Positions 15,276 to 23,198 of a DNA stretch of 38,472 bases are shown piece by piece. The stretch covers positions 1 through 38,472 of the forward strand of contig JAAVIE010000020.1 in the NCBI GenBank assembly GCA_014799325.1, written 5' to 3'. Origin of the DNA: Oscillospiraceae bacterium (GTDB lineage Bacteria > Bacillota > Clostridia > Oscillospirales > Ruminococcaceae). Every line of letters begins with the position of its first letter. Positions within the stretch are counted from its first letter, which is position 1. A program made the position numbers and the translations under genes. Below the pieces are notes generated by a model. The model did not search any database. It worked only from the letters and a program-made list of their open reading frames with translations, and was not told the DNA's origin.

Positions 15276-16313
15276 CTACTTTCTTTTTATTAAAAGCCTT
15301 CGATACAAGGTTTTACCTTTTATAATGTTTATGTCGTCCGAGAAATCTTGACCGTCATGAAAACGGCTGTCACCTAATATGACAAACTGATTGGGATTGT
15401 AGTATTGCATGAATGTAATTGGAACACCCATTATCCCATAATAATCACAAGGTATATCTGCAGTGCGACTCACCTCTATCGCATCATAGTTATCGTACTT
15501 AGGATAAGATTTTGAATCATAGTTTCTAAATAATGTCATATTTTCATGTCTTTTTTCTATATCAAGATTTGTAAACCAACAAATATTTCCCATTCTTCGC
15601 CACTTTTGTCCGTTTTCATCAATCTTAAAATCTGTTTTCTTTACTTCATATGTTTCGGGAACTTTAAACCAAAAATGACCATTATTATATCCAAGCCAGA
15701 CCTTGTTATCACGTATCAATGGCAATATTTCACGATATGTAACAGCGTTTTGATTCCCAACTATTATAAAACTCTTTTTATATTCCATAAGTTGAGCGAC
15801 ATATTCTCTAAATAGGGAAAACGGTGGATTTGTGACAACGATATCTGCTGTTTTCAACAACTCAACACATTCTGGACTACGAAAATCACCATCGCCTTCA
15901 AGAAGGGTTAGAATATTATTTCTGTTCTTTAAAAGATACTCAACATCAGCAAGATCAACACGTCCATCACCATTCTCGTCAGTTACTTCTGTGATTTCAA
16001 TTTTGTATGGTTTGCGTTGGTCTTCTGCAACCGCAACAACATTTTCATCACCAAAAAAATCAAGCTGTGAATATACAATTGGTGACGAAGCATAGCAGGT
16101 TGCAATAAGTTTCTTTAAACCCAGAGAGTTAAAATTCATTGCAAAATACTTGAAAAAATTGCTTTCGTATGGGTCATCACAATTACAAAATACCGTCTTG
16201 CCCTTAAAATGTAATTTATAATGTTTTAACTCACTTTCTATTAAAGAAAGTTGAGTGTAGAATTCATCTGCTTTATCAGAACGAGACATATGTAAATTAC
16301 TATTTCCCGACAT
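15276..16313 (-). CDS. EcoRI-family adenine-specific DNA methyltransferase
   Basis: The 345-residue protein resembles M.EcoRI: KADEFYTQ near 14-21, VFCNCDDPYESNFFKYF (41-57), GDFRSPEC (142-149), catalytic IVVTNPPFSLFREY (158-171), and WLGYN...GNICWFTNLD further on. The family methylates adenine N6, GAATTC in the type enzyme; specificity here is unknown and no EcoRI-like endonuclease gene is adjacent. It is first in the operon behind a consensus promoter, with AAAGGAAG ahead of ATG 16313. Leading with a methyltransferase is sensible for host protection before nuclease expression (inference). Confidence 0.88.
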   Translation of the reverse strand: MSGNSNLHMSRSDKADEFYTQLSLIESELKHYKLHFKGKTVFCNCDDPYESNFFKYFAMNFNSLGLKKLIATCYASSPIVYSQLDFFGDENVVAVAEDQRKPYKIEITEVTDENGDGRVDLADVEYLLKNRNNILTLLEGDGDFRSPECVELLKTADIVVTNPPFSLFREYVAQLMEYKKSFIIVGNQNAVTYREILPLIRDNKVWLGYNNGHFWFKVPETYEVKKTDFKIDENGQKWRRMGNICWFTNLDIEKRHENMTLFRNYDSKSYPKYDNYDAIEVSRTADIPCDYYGIMGVPITFMQYYNPNQFVILGDSRFHDGQDFSDDINIIKGKTLYRRLLIKRK

Positions 16314-16361
16314 TTTTATCTTCCTTTCAAATCTAGCAGTTTATCTAATAATCCATAGTAA

Positions 16362-16390
16362 AGTATACCACAAATACATAATTATGTCAA
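16362..16390 (-). promoter_or_regulatory. Promoter of the four-gene defence-type operon
   Basis: On the minus strand TTGACA (16390-16385), 17-bp spacer, TATACT (16367-16362), close to consensus. It lies 49 bp upstream of the methyltransferase ATG. No other promoter of this quality is seen within the operon, and gene gaps are 9-24 bp. Confidence 0.85.
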
Positions 16391-16509
16391 TTTTTTACAA
16401 TTATAATTACATAGTCTTGTTGCTTATAAATCACTTGGGATTTTATAGAAATAAAAATTTGTTATTAGCACTTTGGCATTTAGATTTTATTTTATATTAA
16501 TATAATAAT

Positions 16510-16533
16510 GACCGCAAGCTTATTGTTGCGGTC
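16510..16533. terminator. Hairpin near the right end of the element
   Basis: GACCGCAA (16510-16517) pairs with TTGCGGTC (16526-16533). On the minus strand AT-rich sequence follows without a clean T-run. It could stop transcription entering from the split host gene before the cargo promoter. Otherwise 16391-16577 shows nothing. Confidence 0.5.
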
Positions 16534-16577
16534 AGTTATTGGTATTAAGCAATGTAATTATAATGCGGGTTAAGCTT

Positions 16578-16612
16578 GGTATCCTTAACTCTGTTACTCA
16601 CCGGTTTCCCAC
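16578..16612. repeat. Right attachment site of the integrated element
   Basis: GGTATCCTTAA (16578-16588) is the exact inverse of the left arm, and TTTCCCAC (16605-16612) is the shared core. Joining both element ends gives a 48-bp dyad-flanked attP. On the host side the sequence continues as codons for AVSK of the helix-turn-helix. Confidence 0.85.
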
Positions 16613-16725
16613 TTGCTGACTGCCTGATAGGATATGTTTAAGCTATTTGCAAGCTCCTGCTGAGTCAGGTTCTGTTCCTTTTGGTAACGTGCAATGTTTG
16701 TGCCTATTGCTTTTTTGATTTCCAT
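16605..16725 (-). pseudogene. XRE-methyltransferase gene, 5' part (split by the element)
   Basis: From ATG 16725 the frame reads MEIKKAIGTNIARYQKEQ, then LTQQELANSLNISYQAVSKWE, a canonical XRE helix-turn-helix. Entering the element it adds only T-G-E and stops at 16594, a 43-residue truncated product. The rest of the gene resumes at 7750. AGGA lies ten bases before the ATG. The short product lacks the dimer and methyltransferase parts and is probably inactive. Confidence 0.85.
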
Positions 16726-16950
16726 TATTCAAAAATCCTTTCTTATACGCTTGGAGTTTCATAAATATTAGATCTTTTTTGTTCTATAATGCAGCTGCTT
16801 TGGTTCTTATCTGTATTTATTATAAAGATTATAAGCTTATTTTTCAATAACCGCATATTTGAGTTTTGAGAAAAAATCAACCAGTGGGCGAAAATGTGAA
16901 AGTGTTAAGGACATATTATTTTGATGATTTCAGAGAAGAGCCAATTATAA

Positions 16951-16993
16951 AAACAGCACCAAGCAGATTAAACATTTCCGTTCGGTGCTGTTT
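16951..16993 (-). terminator. Terminator after murD2
   Basis: AAACAGCACC (16951-16960) and GGTGCTGTTT (16984-16993) pair perfectly; on the minus strand the stem is followed by TTTT, so it ends the leftward mur transcript. From 16726 to 16950 no other feature is seen. Confidence 0.8.
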
Positions 16994-17026
16994 ATATTTG
17001 AGTTACAATTTTTTATAGCTTTATGA

Positions 17027-18331
17027 TTAAAGCCTATTCACCAATTCCTTAAAATGCTTACCCCTCTCCTCAAAATTCTTATAAAAACCATAGCTTGCAG
17101 CAGCAGGCGAAAGCACACAGCAACGCTTTGCCACGTCAAAAGCCTTTGCCACCGCCTCCTCCATATCCTTAACTCTGTAAACATTTGACTTAGTATTAAG
17201 CATATCGGCTATTCTGTAACCGCTGTCGGGCAGACAGATTATATTTTCAACCTTTCCGCTATTCAGAAAATCAACTAAAATATCATAGTTTATCCCTCTA
17301 TCCATACCGCCTATTATGACTGTATCGGCGTTAAAGGTGTTTACAGCGTTGATCGTGGCAAGGGGAATCGTGCTTATGCTGTCGTTGATGTACCTTACGC
17401 CGTTAACGGTCTTTACATATTCCATACGGTGTTCAAGCCCGTTAAAGCTGCTAACCGCTTCCACAGCCTTGTCAAGATCACAGCCTTGGTGCAGTGCGGC
17501 GCACAAAGCTATTCCAATATTATAGAGATTGTGCTTTCCCTCTAATTTCGGAGCAAGCTTTTCAATAGAAACAGGCTTTCCCTCAACAAAAATATCCTTG
17601 TCCGAAACATAAATATTCGCTTCTTCTTCCATAGAGGCGGTTATTTTTTTTGAGGGAAGGGAATTGACCGATTCGGTTTGCAGTGCTTTGTTATAGATCA
17701 GCAGGTCATCTTTTCCCTGATAACGGTAAATGTTCTCCTTGGCAGACTTGTAAGCATTGAAATCAACATAGTGATCCAGATGCTCCTCATAAACGTTGAG
17801 CAAAACGGCGGTTCTTGGTGATGCTTTAACATATTCAAGCTGATGACAGGACATTTCCATTACCGCAACAGTGTCTTTCTCCAAGGTGTCGACTACCGAC
17901 AAAGGCGGAATGCCGATATTTCCTATAAGCACCGCATTTTTGCCGCAATGGTTCAAAATATGTGTGATAAGGCTTGATGTGGTGGACTTACCCTTTGTGC
18001 CTGTTACTCCAATAGTGTAGTTGGGACAGAATCTTAAAAACAAGTCGGTTTGCCCTATGATCTTCTCCCTGTCCTTCTCGTCGATCTTATCCAAAAGGGC
18101 AATTCCAGGGGTTTTCATCACAATGTCGTATTCCTTTATGGGGTCAAGGTAGCTGTCGCCGCTGTAAAGGTTATATTTCTTTACATCATCAGTAAAATTG
18201 GGGTTCTGATCCGATATTCCTATCTCGCAGTCAAAGTCCTTTATCAAATCAAGGGTCGACTTTCCCTCGCGTCCAAAGCCAAGGATAAGAACCTTTTTTC
18301 CTTTAAAAAAAGCTTTTAGTTTTTCTCTCAT
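17027..18331 (-). CDS. murD2: MurD-family ligase, probably MurD2 (adds L-Glu to UDP-MurNAc-L-Ala)
   Basis: The 434-residue protein has the Mur ligase layout: N-terminal Rossmann VLILGFGREGKS (14-25), ATP loop GVTGTKGKSTTSS (108-120), central EMSCHQLE and NVYEEHLDHY, and GLEHRMEYV with ND near 300-315. Classical MurD adds D-Glu. Here the gene directly follows a MurL homologue (9-bp gap). In Xanthomonas such a pair is known to use L-Glu: MurD2 adds L-Glu and MurL epimerises it. I therefore assign MurD2, though ordinary MurD activity cannot be excluded from sequence alone. Confidence 0.8.
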   Translation of the reverse strand: MREKLKAFFKGKKVLILGFGREGKSTLDLIKDFDCEIGISDQNPNFTDDVKKYNLYSGDSYLDPIKEYDIVMKTPGIALLDKIDEKDREKIIGQTDLFLRFCPNYTIGVTGTKGKSTTSSLITHILNHCGKNAVLIGNIGIPPLSVVDTLEKDTVAVMEMSCHQLEYVKASPRTAVLLNVYEEHLDHYVDFNAYKSAKENIYRYQGKDDLLIYNKALQTESVNSLPSKKITASMEEEANIYVSDKDIFVEGKPVSIEKLAPKLEGKHNLYNIGIALCAALHQGCDLDKAVEAVSSFNGLEHRMEYVKTVNGVRYINDSISTIPLATINAVNTFNADTVIIGGMDRGINYDILVDFLNSGKVENIICLPDSGYRIADMLNTKSNVYRVKDMEEAVAKAFDVAKRCCVLSPAAASYGFYKNFEERGKHFKELVNRL

Positions 18332-18340
18332 TTCTTCCTC

Positions 18341-19657
18341 TTATTTTAGTAAAGTAAGCAGTTTTTGTGGAACAAAGTTGTTTTCGTCAAAAAAGTCGTC
18401 TAAGTTTTCGGGAGACTTGTCTGCTTCCTCGCTGTTCATATAGTCTCTTAACAACAGTGGCAGATCGTGATTTTCCCTTTTCAGAGCCGCTCGGAACAAA
18501 GCGAGATTTATCTCCTTTTTGGTACCAACGCACTCAAAGGGCTTGTTATAGTCCTGATACACCAAGCCGTTGAACAAATCCCGATATTCTTCCTTTTCCA
18601 GCATATTCTTGCCGAATATTTTTATAAGCTCCTCATCAGGCAAAAACGCTGCCAGCATTATATAGACATATAGGCACTTAGCGCAGTCGGCGCACCAGGT
18701 GTCGGTTTTTGAGCCTACATTACAGCTTTGGAAAACAGGGAAGTACTTGGGGTAAGTGACAAATTTTTTGGCGATCTGCCACTCGCTCCAAGGTCTCAGC
18801 ATACTGAAATACTCGGGAACAGCGGAAAAATACGTCTTAGTATAGTATCTGAAATCCGATTCAAATTCGGTGCTTTTGCTGTATTGGTGATTTATGGAGG
18901 TGCCGTTTATATTGGATTCATTGGCGCTGCTCTCATTGGATAAGGCTATATACTTTTTTCCGTTGCAGTAAGCAAAGATCCAAGCGGAAAAGGCTATTAC
19001 CGAGGAGATAGGGGTGTGCCCGTTGAGATAGCCCATAGTGTTCAGCTCTAAAAGCTGTTTGTCAATGGTGCGCCTTACTCCGATTATCCGGTCGTCGCTG
19101 TAATCGGCAGTGTGAGCGCAGTTTAAAGTCGCCCCTCTCGGATTTAAAATATAGCAGGCATTTTGGGCTTTGTATTCTTTCAACAGTTCAAGAGTGACAA
19201 CGCTGTCCTTTCCTCCGCCTACAGGAATCAGAAATCCCTCACCCGTGTTGTTTCCTGAAAACTTGGGTACAGACTCAGAGCAGGGAATTATTGTCATAAA
19301 GCTGTCAATATCGGTCTGGATATCATTGCGGTAGAAAAATTCACCCAAGCCGTTGAAATAAAGCTTTTTCCACCATTTTACCTGTTCATGGTCAAGGGCG
19401 CCGCAGTTGATCTTTACCACGGGAGGACAAGCGCACTTCCAATAGCTTACCAGCTCCGACATTCCCAAGGAAAAAACTGCGTAGTCCAAAAGCTCTTTAT
19501 CGGGAGCGTTTTTGATCAGATCGGGAGAAAAGCTCCATTTGGGCGCAAAGGAATGATCATCTATCCTGAAATGAAAGACAAAGCTGTCATTATTGACCTC
19601 ATAACTTTCATAAACGAATTCGTTGTGCTTTTCTCTGAACTGCTGAAATTTATCCAT
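18341..19657 (-). CDS. murL: MurL-like UDP-MurNAc-L-Ala-L-Glu epimerase
   Basis: The 438-residue protein carries an ATP pyrophosphatase loop FLIPVGGGKDSVVTLELL (142-159, GGGKDS at 147-152), followed by ALSNESSANESN and a cysteine cluster WCADCAKC, matching the MurL family as I recall it. MurL uses ATP to invert the terminal L-Glu of UDP-MurNAc-L-Ala-L-Glu to D-Glu, bypassing glutamate racemase. Its immediate neighbour is a MurD-family ligase, the known functional partner, which is the strongest support. It starts at ATG 19657 with a weak AGAAG site, 17 bp after the DUF4380-like gene. Confidence 0.75.
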   Translation of the reverse strand: MDKFQQFREKHNEFVYESYEVNNDSFVFHFRIDDHSFAPKWSFSPDLIKNAPDKELLDYAVFSLGMSELVSYWKCACPPVVKINCGALDHEQVKWWKKLYFNGLGEFFYRNDIQTDIDSFMTIIPCSESVPKFSGNNTGEGFLIPVGGGKDSVVTLELLKEYKAQNACYILNPRGATLNCAHTADYSDDRIIGVRRTIDKQLLELNTMGYLNGHTPISSVIAFSAWIFAYCNGKKYIALSNESSANESNINGTSINHQYSKSTEFESDFRYYTKTYFSAVPEYFSMLRPWSEWQIAKKFVTYPKYFPVFQSCNVGSKTDTWCADCAKCLYVYIMLAAFLPDEELIKIFGKNMLEKEEYRDLFNGLVYQDYNKPFECVGTKKEINLALFRAALKRENHDLPLLLRDYMNSEEADKSPENLDDFFDENNFVPQKLLTLLK

Positions 19658-19674
19658 AATTTTCTTCTTTCAAA

Positions 19675-20607
19675 TTATAATATATGCTTTTTAACAAAAG
19701 CGTCGATGCTGTTGGGATCAGTCCTGTTAAAGGTATCAGAGCATTCCTTTACCTCCCAATATTCGTTGTATTCCGTAAACTCGCCTGGACGCAGGGTCTC
19801 CAATGTTCCGAGAGATTCTATTTCCATAATGAACTGATTTGTATAGGTTTCATAGTTGACGGAATAGTCGGGATATTCGCCGTCCTTGTCAAAGTCAAAG
19901 CGCTTTATAAACAGCTGTCCGCCGTTAAGATATGCGCCCCAGCCGTCCTCGTTGTTTACGCCGATCTTGAACGCCTGTTCTCTGTCAGTCTGTGCAAGGG
20001 TGATGTACTTGTCGCAGATAAAAAACCTTGGGTCGCGCACATCGGAATAAGCCCAGAATACGGCTCTTCTGTTGGATAACAGTCCTGTGTCCTTGGTGCA
20101 TTGGGGAACTATCTCCACACCGCCTTTTTCCGCAACTGTAAGGCACCATGGAGCAAGCTTTATTTCAAAGTCAGCTATGTTCTGTATAGTGTGATTTACA
20201 GTGACCTTTGAAGTATTTTCATCCATGGTGACGGTCATTGTGTGGCGTTCTCCCACCTTAACCCTGTCCTCGGGACACAATTTTATGGAATTTCCCTTTA
20301 TCTCATAGGGAACAGGGTGGTTATCGGGAGTGTAGCTCTCGGGATAGCTTTCGGGGCTGCTCCAAAGTCTGTGTCCGCCGTAAATGTACCAGTTCTCCTC
20401 GGTTTCAAAGAAATCATGGAGCTGCTTTTTGTCGTTGAAGCTGTCGCGGTCAATGTCCTCGCGGAAAATATTGCTTTTTCCGTTAAGTCCGTAGTAAATA
20501 ACACGGGGACCCACATCAACGGTAACAATGACAGTTGCCGCTTCATTCTCCATTTTTATGCACTTTCCGAAGTTTTTATAGCTGATTTCCGAAAATTTTA
20601 CGCTCAT
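19675..20607 (-). CDS. DUF4380/galactose-mutarotase-like beta-sandwich protein
   Basis: The 310-residue protein shows VTVDVGPRVIYYGLNG (28-43), YGGHRLWSSPESYP (75-89), EIKLAPWCLTV and YTNQFIMEIESLGTLETLRPGE, a pattern like carbohydrate-binding mutarotase-fold DUF4380 proteins. No signal peptide is present, so it is cytoplasmic. Its role is unknown; position between TmcAL and MurL may only reflect shared transcription. AAAGGA lies 8 bases ahead of ATG 20607. Confidence 0.7.
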   Translation of the reverse strand: MSVKFSEISYKNFGKCIKMENEAATVIVTVDVGPRVIYYGLNGKSNIFREDIDRDSFNDKKQLHDFFETEENWYIYGGHRLWSSPESYPESYTPDNHPVPYEIKGNSIKLCPEDRVKVGERHTMTVTMDENTSKVTVNHTIQNIADFEIKLAPWCLTVAEKGGVEIVPQCTKDTGLLSNRRAVFWAYSDVRDPRFFICDKYITLAQTDREQAFKIGVNNEDGWGAYLNGGQLFIKRFDFDKDGEYPDYSVNYETYTNQFIMEIESLGTLETLRPGEFTEYNEYWEVKECSDTFNRTDPNSIDAFVKKHIL

Positions 20608-20638
20608 GATGTTTTTTCCTTTCGTCTTAAAAAATTTG

Positions 20639-21802
20639 TTAATCCAAAATTATGGGCTTAGCGGTATAATCAAGTCCGCAGCCCAGCCTTTTTTCAAGGG
20701 CTAAGGTGTATTGATTGTCGCAGTGCTGTTCCAATCCCGCTTGATTTTTGGTGTTATCGTCTATTTTTTCAAGCTGAGAAAGGGAAGTGTTAATGGGAAG
20801 ATCGCACTTTGCCGCCCCGAGAATTTCCTTGCCCTTGCCGTTCATACCTAAAATTCTAACATAGGAAGGCTTATTTTTCAAGTCATTTTTTGTAATTCCC
20901 AAAAAGGCGGACAAAATAATTCTTCTTATTCTCGCTAAGGTATAACGTTTTGTCTTTACAAGGAAATAAAGCTCGTTTAAGCTTGTAGCTATGGAAACAG
21001 CTCTGTAAATGCGGTTTTCCAGACCCATAAGCACATTGGGCGTTTTTTCAAGCTCCGATTGGCTCATTATTCTTAGCTTGGACAAAATGGCGATCTCAAT
21101 ATTTGAAAGGGAAGCAATATTTGAAAAATCGCATTCAGGGGCATACTGCGAAATATCGCCTTTTTCGGAAATTATCTTCCGTATCTGCGAGGCGCTTAAA
21201 ATATTCGAGGACTTGTTTATCTCGCTGTCGTGAGGGGCGATATATCTTTTGACGGTGACAGGCTTGATAAAAGAACCTATTTCGTCAAGAGCCTTGATGT
21301 ATTCTATGGCAAGGGTGTTGTTTGGTGTTGCCAAAGTTTCCAGCACATCATCGGTGTAGAACTTTCCCATAGCCTTTTGCAATGCGGAGGGATAGGCCAT
21401 ACCGTTTTTCATCAGATTGTGGAACTCCTCGCTTTCCTGGGTATAAACAACTGCTCCTGCTGCCTCCTTCAGCTTGCTTATATCTCCACATTCGCTGCCA
21501 AAGCTGAGAGTGTCAACGCAGCCCAGAGCGTTAAGCAAATGCACCGCACCTTGCGCAAACTGTTCAGCGCTGCCCAAAGCATAGGCTACGGGAAGCTCGA
21601 TCACAAGGTCAACGCCGTTTTTCAACGCCGTTTCTGCCCGCTTGTACTTATCAACAATAGCCACATCTCCTCGCTGGGTAAAATTTCCGCTCATGACTGC
21701 GACTATGTGAGTTGCACCAAATTCTTTTTTTGTTTGCTCAATATGGTGCTTGTGACCGTTGTGAAATGGGTTGTATTCACATATTATTCCGCAAATGTTC
21801 AT
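20639..21802 (-). CDS. tmcAL: tRNA(Met) cytidine acetate ligase TmcAL (YlbM)
   Basis: The 387-residue protein opens with GIICEYNPFHNGHKHHI, the HxGH nucleotidyltransferase motif of YlbM/TmcAL, followed by MSGNFTQRGDVAIVDKYKRA and DLVIELPVAYALGSAEQFA, both characteristic. TmcAL activates acetate with ATP and acetylates C34 of elongator tRNA-Met. The start is ATG 21802 with CGGAGG ahead; the upstream frame to 21895 is promoter DNA. It is divergent from acetate kinase and begins the leftward cluster with the mur genes. Confidence 0.92.
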   Translation of the reverse strand: MNICGIICEYNPFHNGHKHHIEQTKKEFGATHIVAVMSGNFTQRGDVAIVDKYKRAETALKNGVDLVIELPVAYALGSAEQFAQGAVHLLNALGCVDTLSFGSECGDISKLKEAAGAVVYTQESEEFHNLMKNGMAYPSALQKAMGKFYTDDVLETLATPNNTLAIEYIKALDEIGSFIKPVTVKRYIAPHDSEINKSSNILSASQIRKIISEKGDISQYAPECDFSNIASLSNIEIAILSKLRIMSQSELEKTPNVLMGLENRIYRAVSIATSLNELYFLVKTKRYTLARIRRIILSAFLGITKNDLKNKPSYVRILGMNGKGKEILGAAKCDLPINTSLSQLEKIDDNTKNQAGLEQHCDNQYTLALEKRLGCGLDYTAKPIILD

Positions 21803-21824
21803 TTTTTCCTCCGTTTTTTTATAA

Positions 21825-21853
21825 TTGACTTGATTTTTTTGTAAAAATATTAT
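21825..21853 (+). promoter_or_regulatory. Promoter of ackA
   Basis: TTGACT (21825-21830), 17-bp spacer, TATTAT (21848-21853), 44 bp before the ackA ATG. The leftward tmcAL promoter must lie in the same 95-bp space but its -35 is unclear. Confidence 0.7.
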
Positions 21854-21897
21854 AAAATAAATATGAAAGATTTCTCTAAAGAAAGGATCATACAAAA

Positions 21898-23097
21898 ATG
21901 AAAATTTTAGTAATCAATGCAGGAAGCTCATCTTTGAAGTATCAGCTTATCAATATGGACGATGAAAGTGTCATCGCCAAGGGCAACTGTGAGAGGATCG
22001 GAATTGACGGTCACATCACACACAAGACCTTTGACGGAAAGACGGTAAGCGAGGACTGCGATTTCCCCACCCATACAGAAGCCTTTGAAAGAGTTGTAAA
22101 GGCTTTGACAGAGGGAGAAGCTGCAGTTATCGGAAGCATGGAAGAGATCTCCGCCGTAGGTCACAGAATCGTGCAGGGAGCCGAGGTCTTCAACAAAACC
22201 ACTCTTGTTACCGATGAGGTTATAGATAAGATCGATGATCTTGCCGAGCTTGCTCCCGTACATAACCACCCTCACGCTCTTGCATTGAGAGCCTGCAAAA
22301 AGGTAATTCCCGCAAATGTTCCACAGGCAGTAGTATTTGACACCGCATTCCACCAGACAATGTCCGAAAAAGCGTTTATGTTCGGTATGCCCTATGAGTG
22401 TTACGAAAAGTATCATGTAAGAAAATACGGCTTCCACGGCACATCTCACCGCTTTGTATCCGCCGCTTTGGCTGATGCTATGGGTAAGGACATCAAGGAT
22501 CTTAAGATTGTTTCTTGCCACCTTGGCAACGGTTCTTCTATTACCGCTATCAACGGCGGAAAATCCGTAGATACATCTATGGGCTTTACTCCCTTGGACG
22601 GCGTTATCATGGGAACAAGAAGCGGTTGTGTTGACCCTTCCGCTGTGACATTTGTTCAGCAGAAGCTTGGTCTTGACGCTCACGGAATGAGCGAGTATCT
22701 TAACAAGAAGTCGGGATTTTTGGGAATCACAGGTATTTCCAGCGACAACAGAGACATTGAAAGCGCCGCAAAGGAAGGCAACAAGCGCGCCGCTCTTGCA
22801 CAGGAGATGCTGGCTTACGGCATCAAGAAGTATATCGGCAGCTACACCGCTGTAATGAACGGACTGGACGCCGTTATCTTCACAGGCGGTCTCGGCGAAA
22901 ACTCTCCCTCTGTTCGCCTGAACGTGTGCAAGGATATGGAATATCTCGGAATAAAGATCGACGAGGAGCTGAACTCCAAGGAGAGAGGCAAGCTGGTAAA
23001 GCTTTCCACAGCAGACAGCAAGGTTCAGGTATGGGTAGTTCCCACCAATGAAGAGCTTCTGATTGCAAGAGATACTAAGGAGCTTTGCGGACTTTAA
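21898..23097 (+). CDS. ackA: Acetate kinase
   Basis: The 399-residue protein has all ASKHA signatures of acetate kinase: VINAGSSSLKYQL at the N-terminus, RKYGFHGTSHRFV near 180, VSCHLGNGSSI near 205, MGFTPLDGVIMGTRSGCVDP near 240, and FTGGLGENSPSVR near 327. It converts acetyl phosphate and ADP to acetate and ATP in fermentation. Length is normal. AAAGGA precedes ATG 21898; a strong terminator follows, so it is monocistronic and no pta gene is adjacent. Confidence 0.97.
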   Translation: MKILVINAGSSSLKYQLINMDDESVIAKGNCERIGIDGHITHKTFDGKTVSEDCDFPTHTEAFERVVKALTEGEAAVIGSMEEISAVGHRIVQGAEVFNKTTLVTDEVIDKIDDLAELAPVHNHPHALALRACKKVIPANVPQAVVFDTAFHQTMSEKAFMFGMPYECYEKYHVRKYGFHGTSHRFVSAALADAMGKDIKDLKIVSCHLGNGSSITAINGGKSVDTSMGFTPLDGVIMGTRSGCVDPSAVTFVQQKLGLDAHGMSEYLNKKSGFLGITGISSDNRDIESAAKEGNKRAALAQEMLAYGIKKYIGSYTAVMNGLDAVIFTGGLGENSPSVRLNVCKDMEYLGIKIDEELNSKERGKLVKLSTADSKVQVWVVPTNEELLIARDTKELCGL

Positions 23098-23132
23098 TTT
23101 CCGAATAACTCTGAACAATAAACAGTGATTTT

Positions 23133-23170
23133 AATAAAGCAGGCGAATGAAAATCGTCTGCTTTATTTTT
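23133..23170 (+). terminator. Terminator after ackA
   Basis: AATAAAGCAGGCGA pairs with TCGTCTGCTTTATT (one G-U) and is followed by TTTT. It lies 35 bp past the ackA stop. Confidence 0.88.
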
Positions 23171-23198
23171 ATAATTGTAAAATGTCTTTTCTCATTTT

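Larger units (their letters stand above)
7743..16612. mobile_element. Integrated mobilizable element (about 8.86 kb) carrying a defence-type operon
   Basis: The limits are the two GTGGGAAA cores. Contents, all leftward: large serine recombinase, TnpW-like protein, ribbon-helix-helix protein, an IncP-like transfer origin candidate, a repeat-rich region, then four DNA-modification/nuclease genes. The cargo is visibly AT-richer than flanking genes. No relaxase or conjugation gene is present, so transfer would need a helper (inference). Joining the flanks rebuilds the XRE-methyltransferase gene. The element ends carry perfect 11-bp inverted arms, GGTATCCTTAA and TTAAGGATACC, expected of a serine-integrase attP. 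Confidence 0.9.

Noticed and set aside
17027-18331. Plain housekeeping MurD
   Set aside because: The immediate MurL neighbour points to the L-Glu-using MurD2 type; ordinary MurD remains possible and is stated in the entry.
21928-23118. 396-codon minus-strand frame over ackA
   Set aside because: It is antisense to a complete acetate kinase gene with all catalytic motifs, has no family features or ribosome site, and follows from codon bias of the sense strand.
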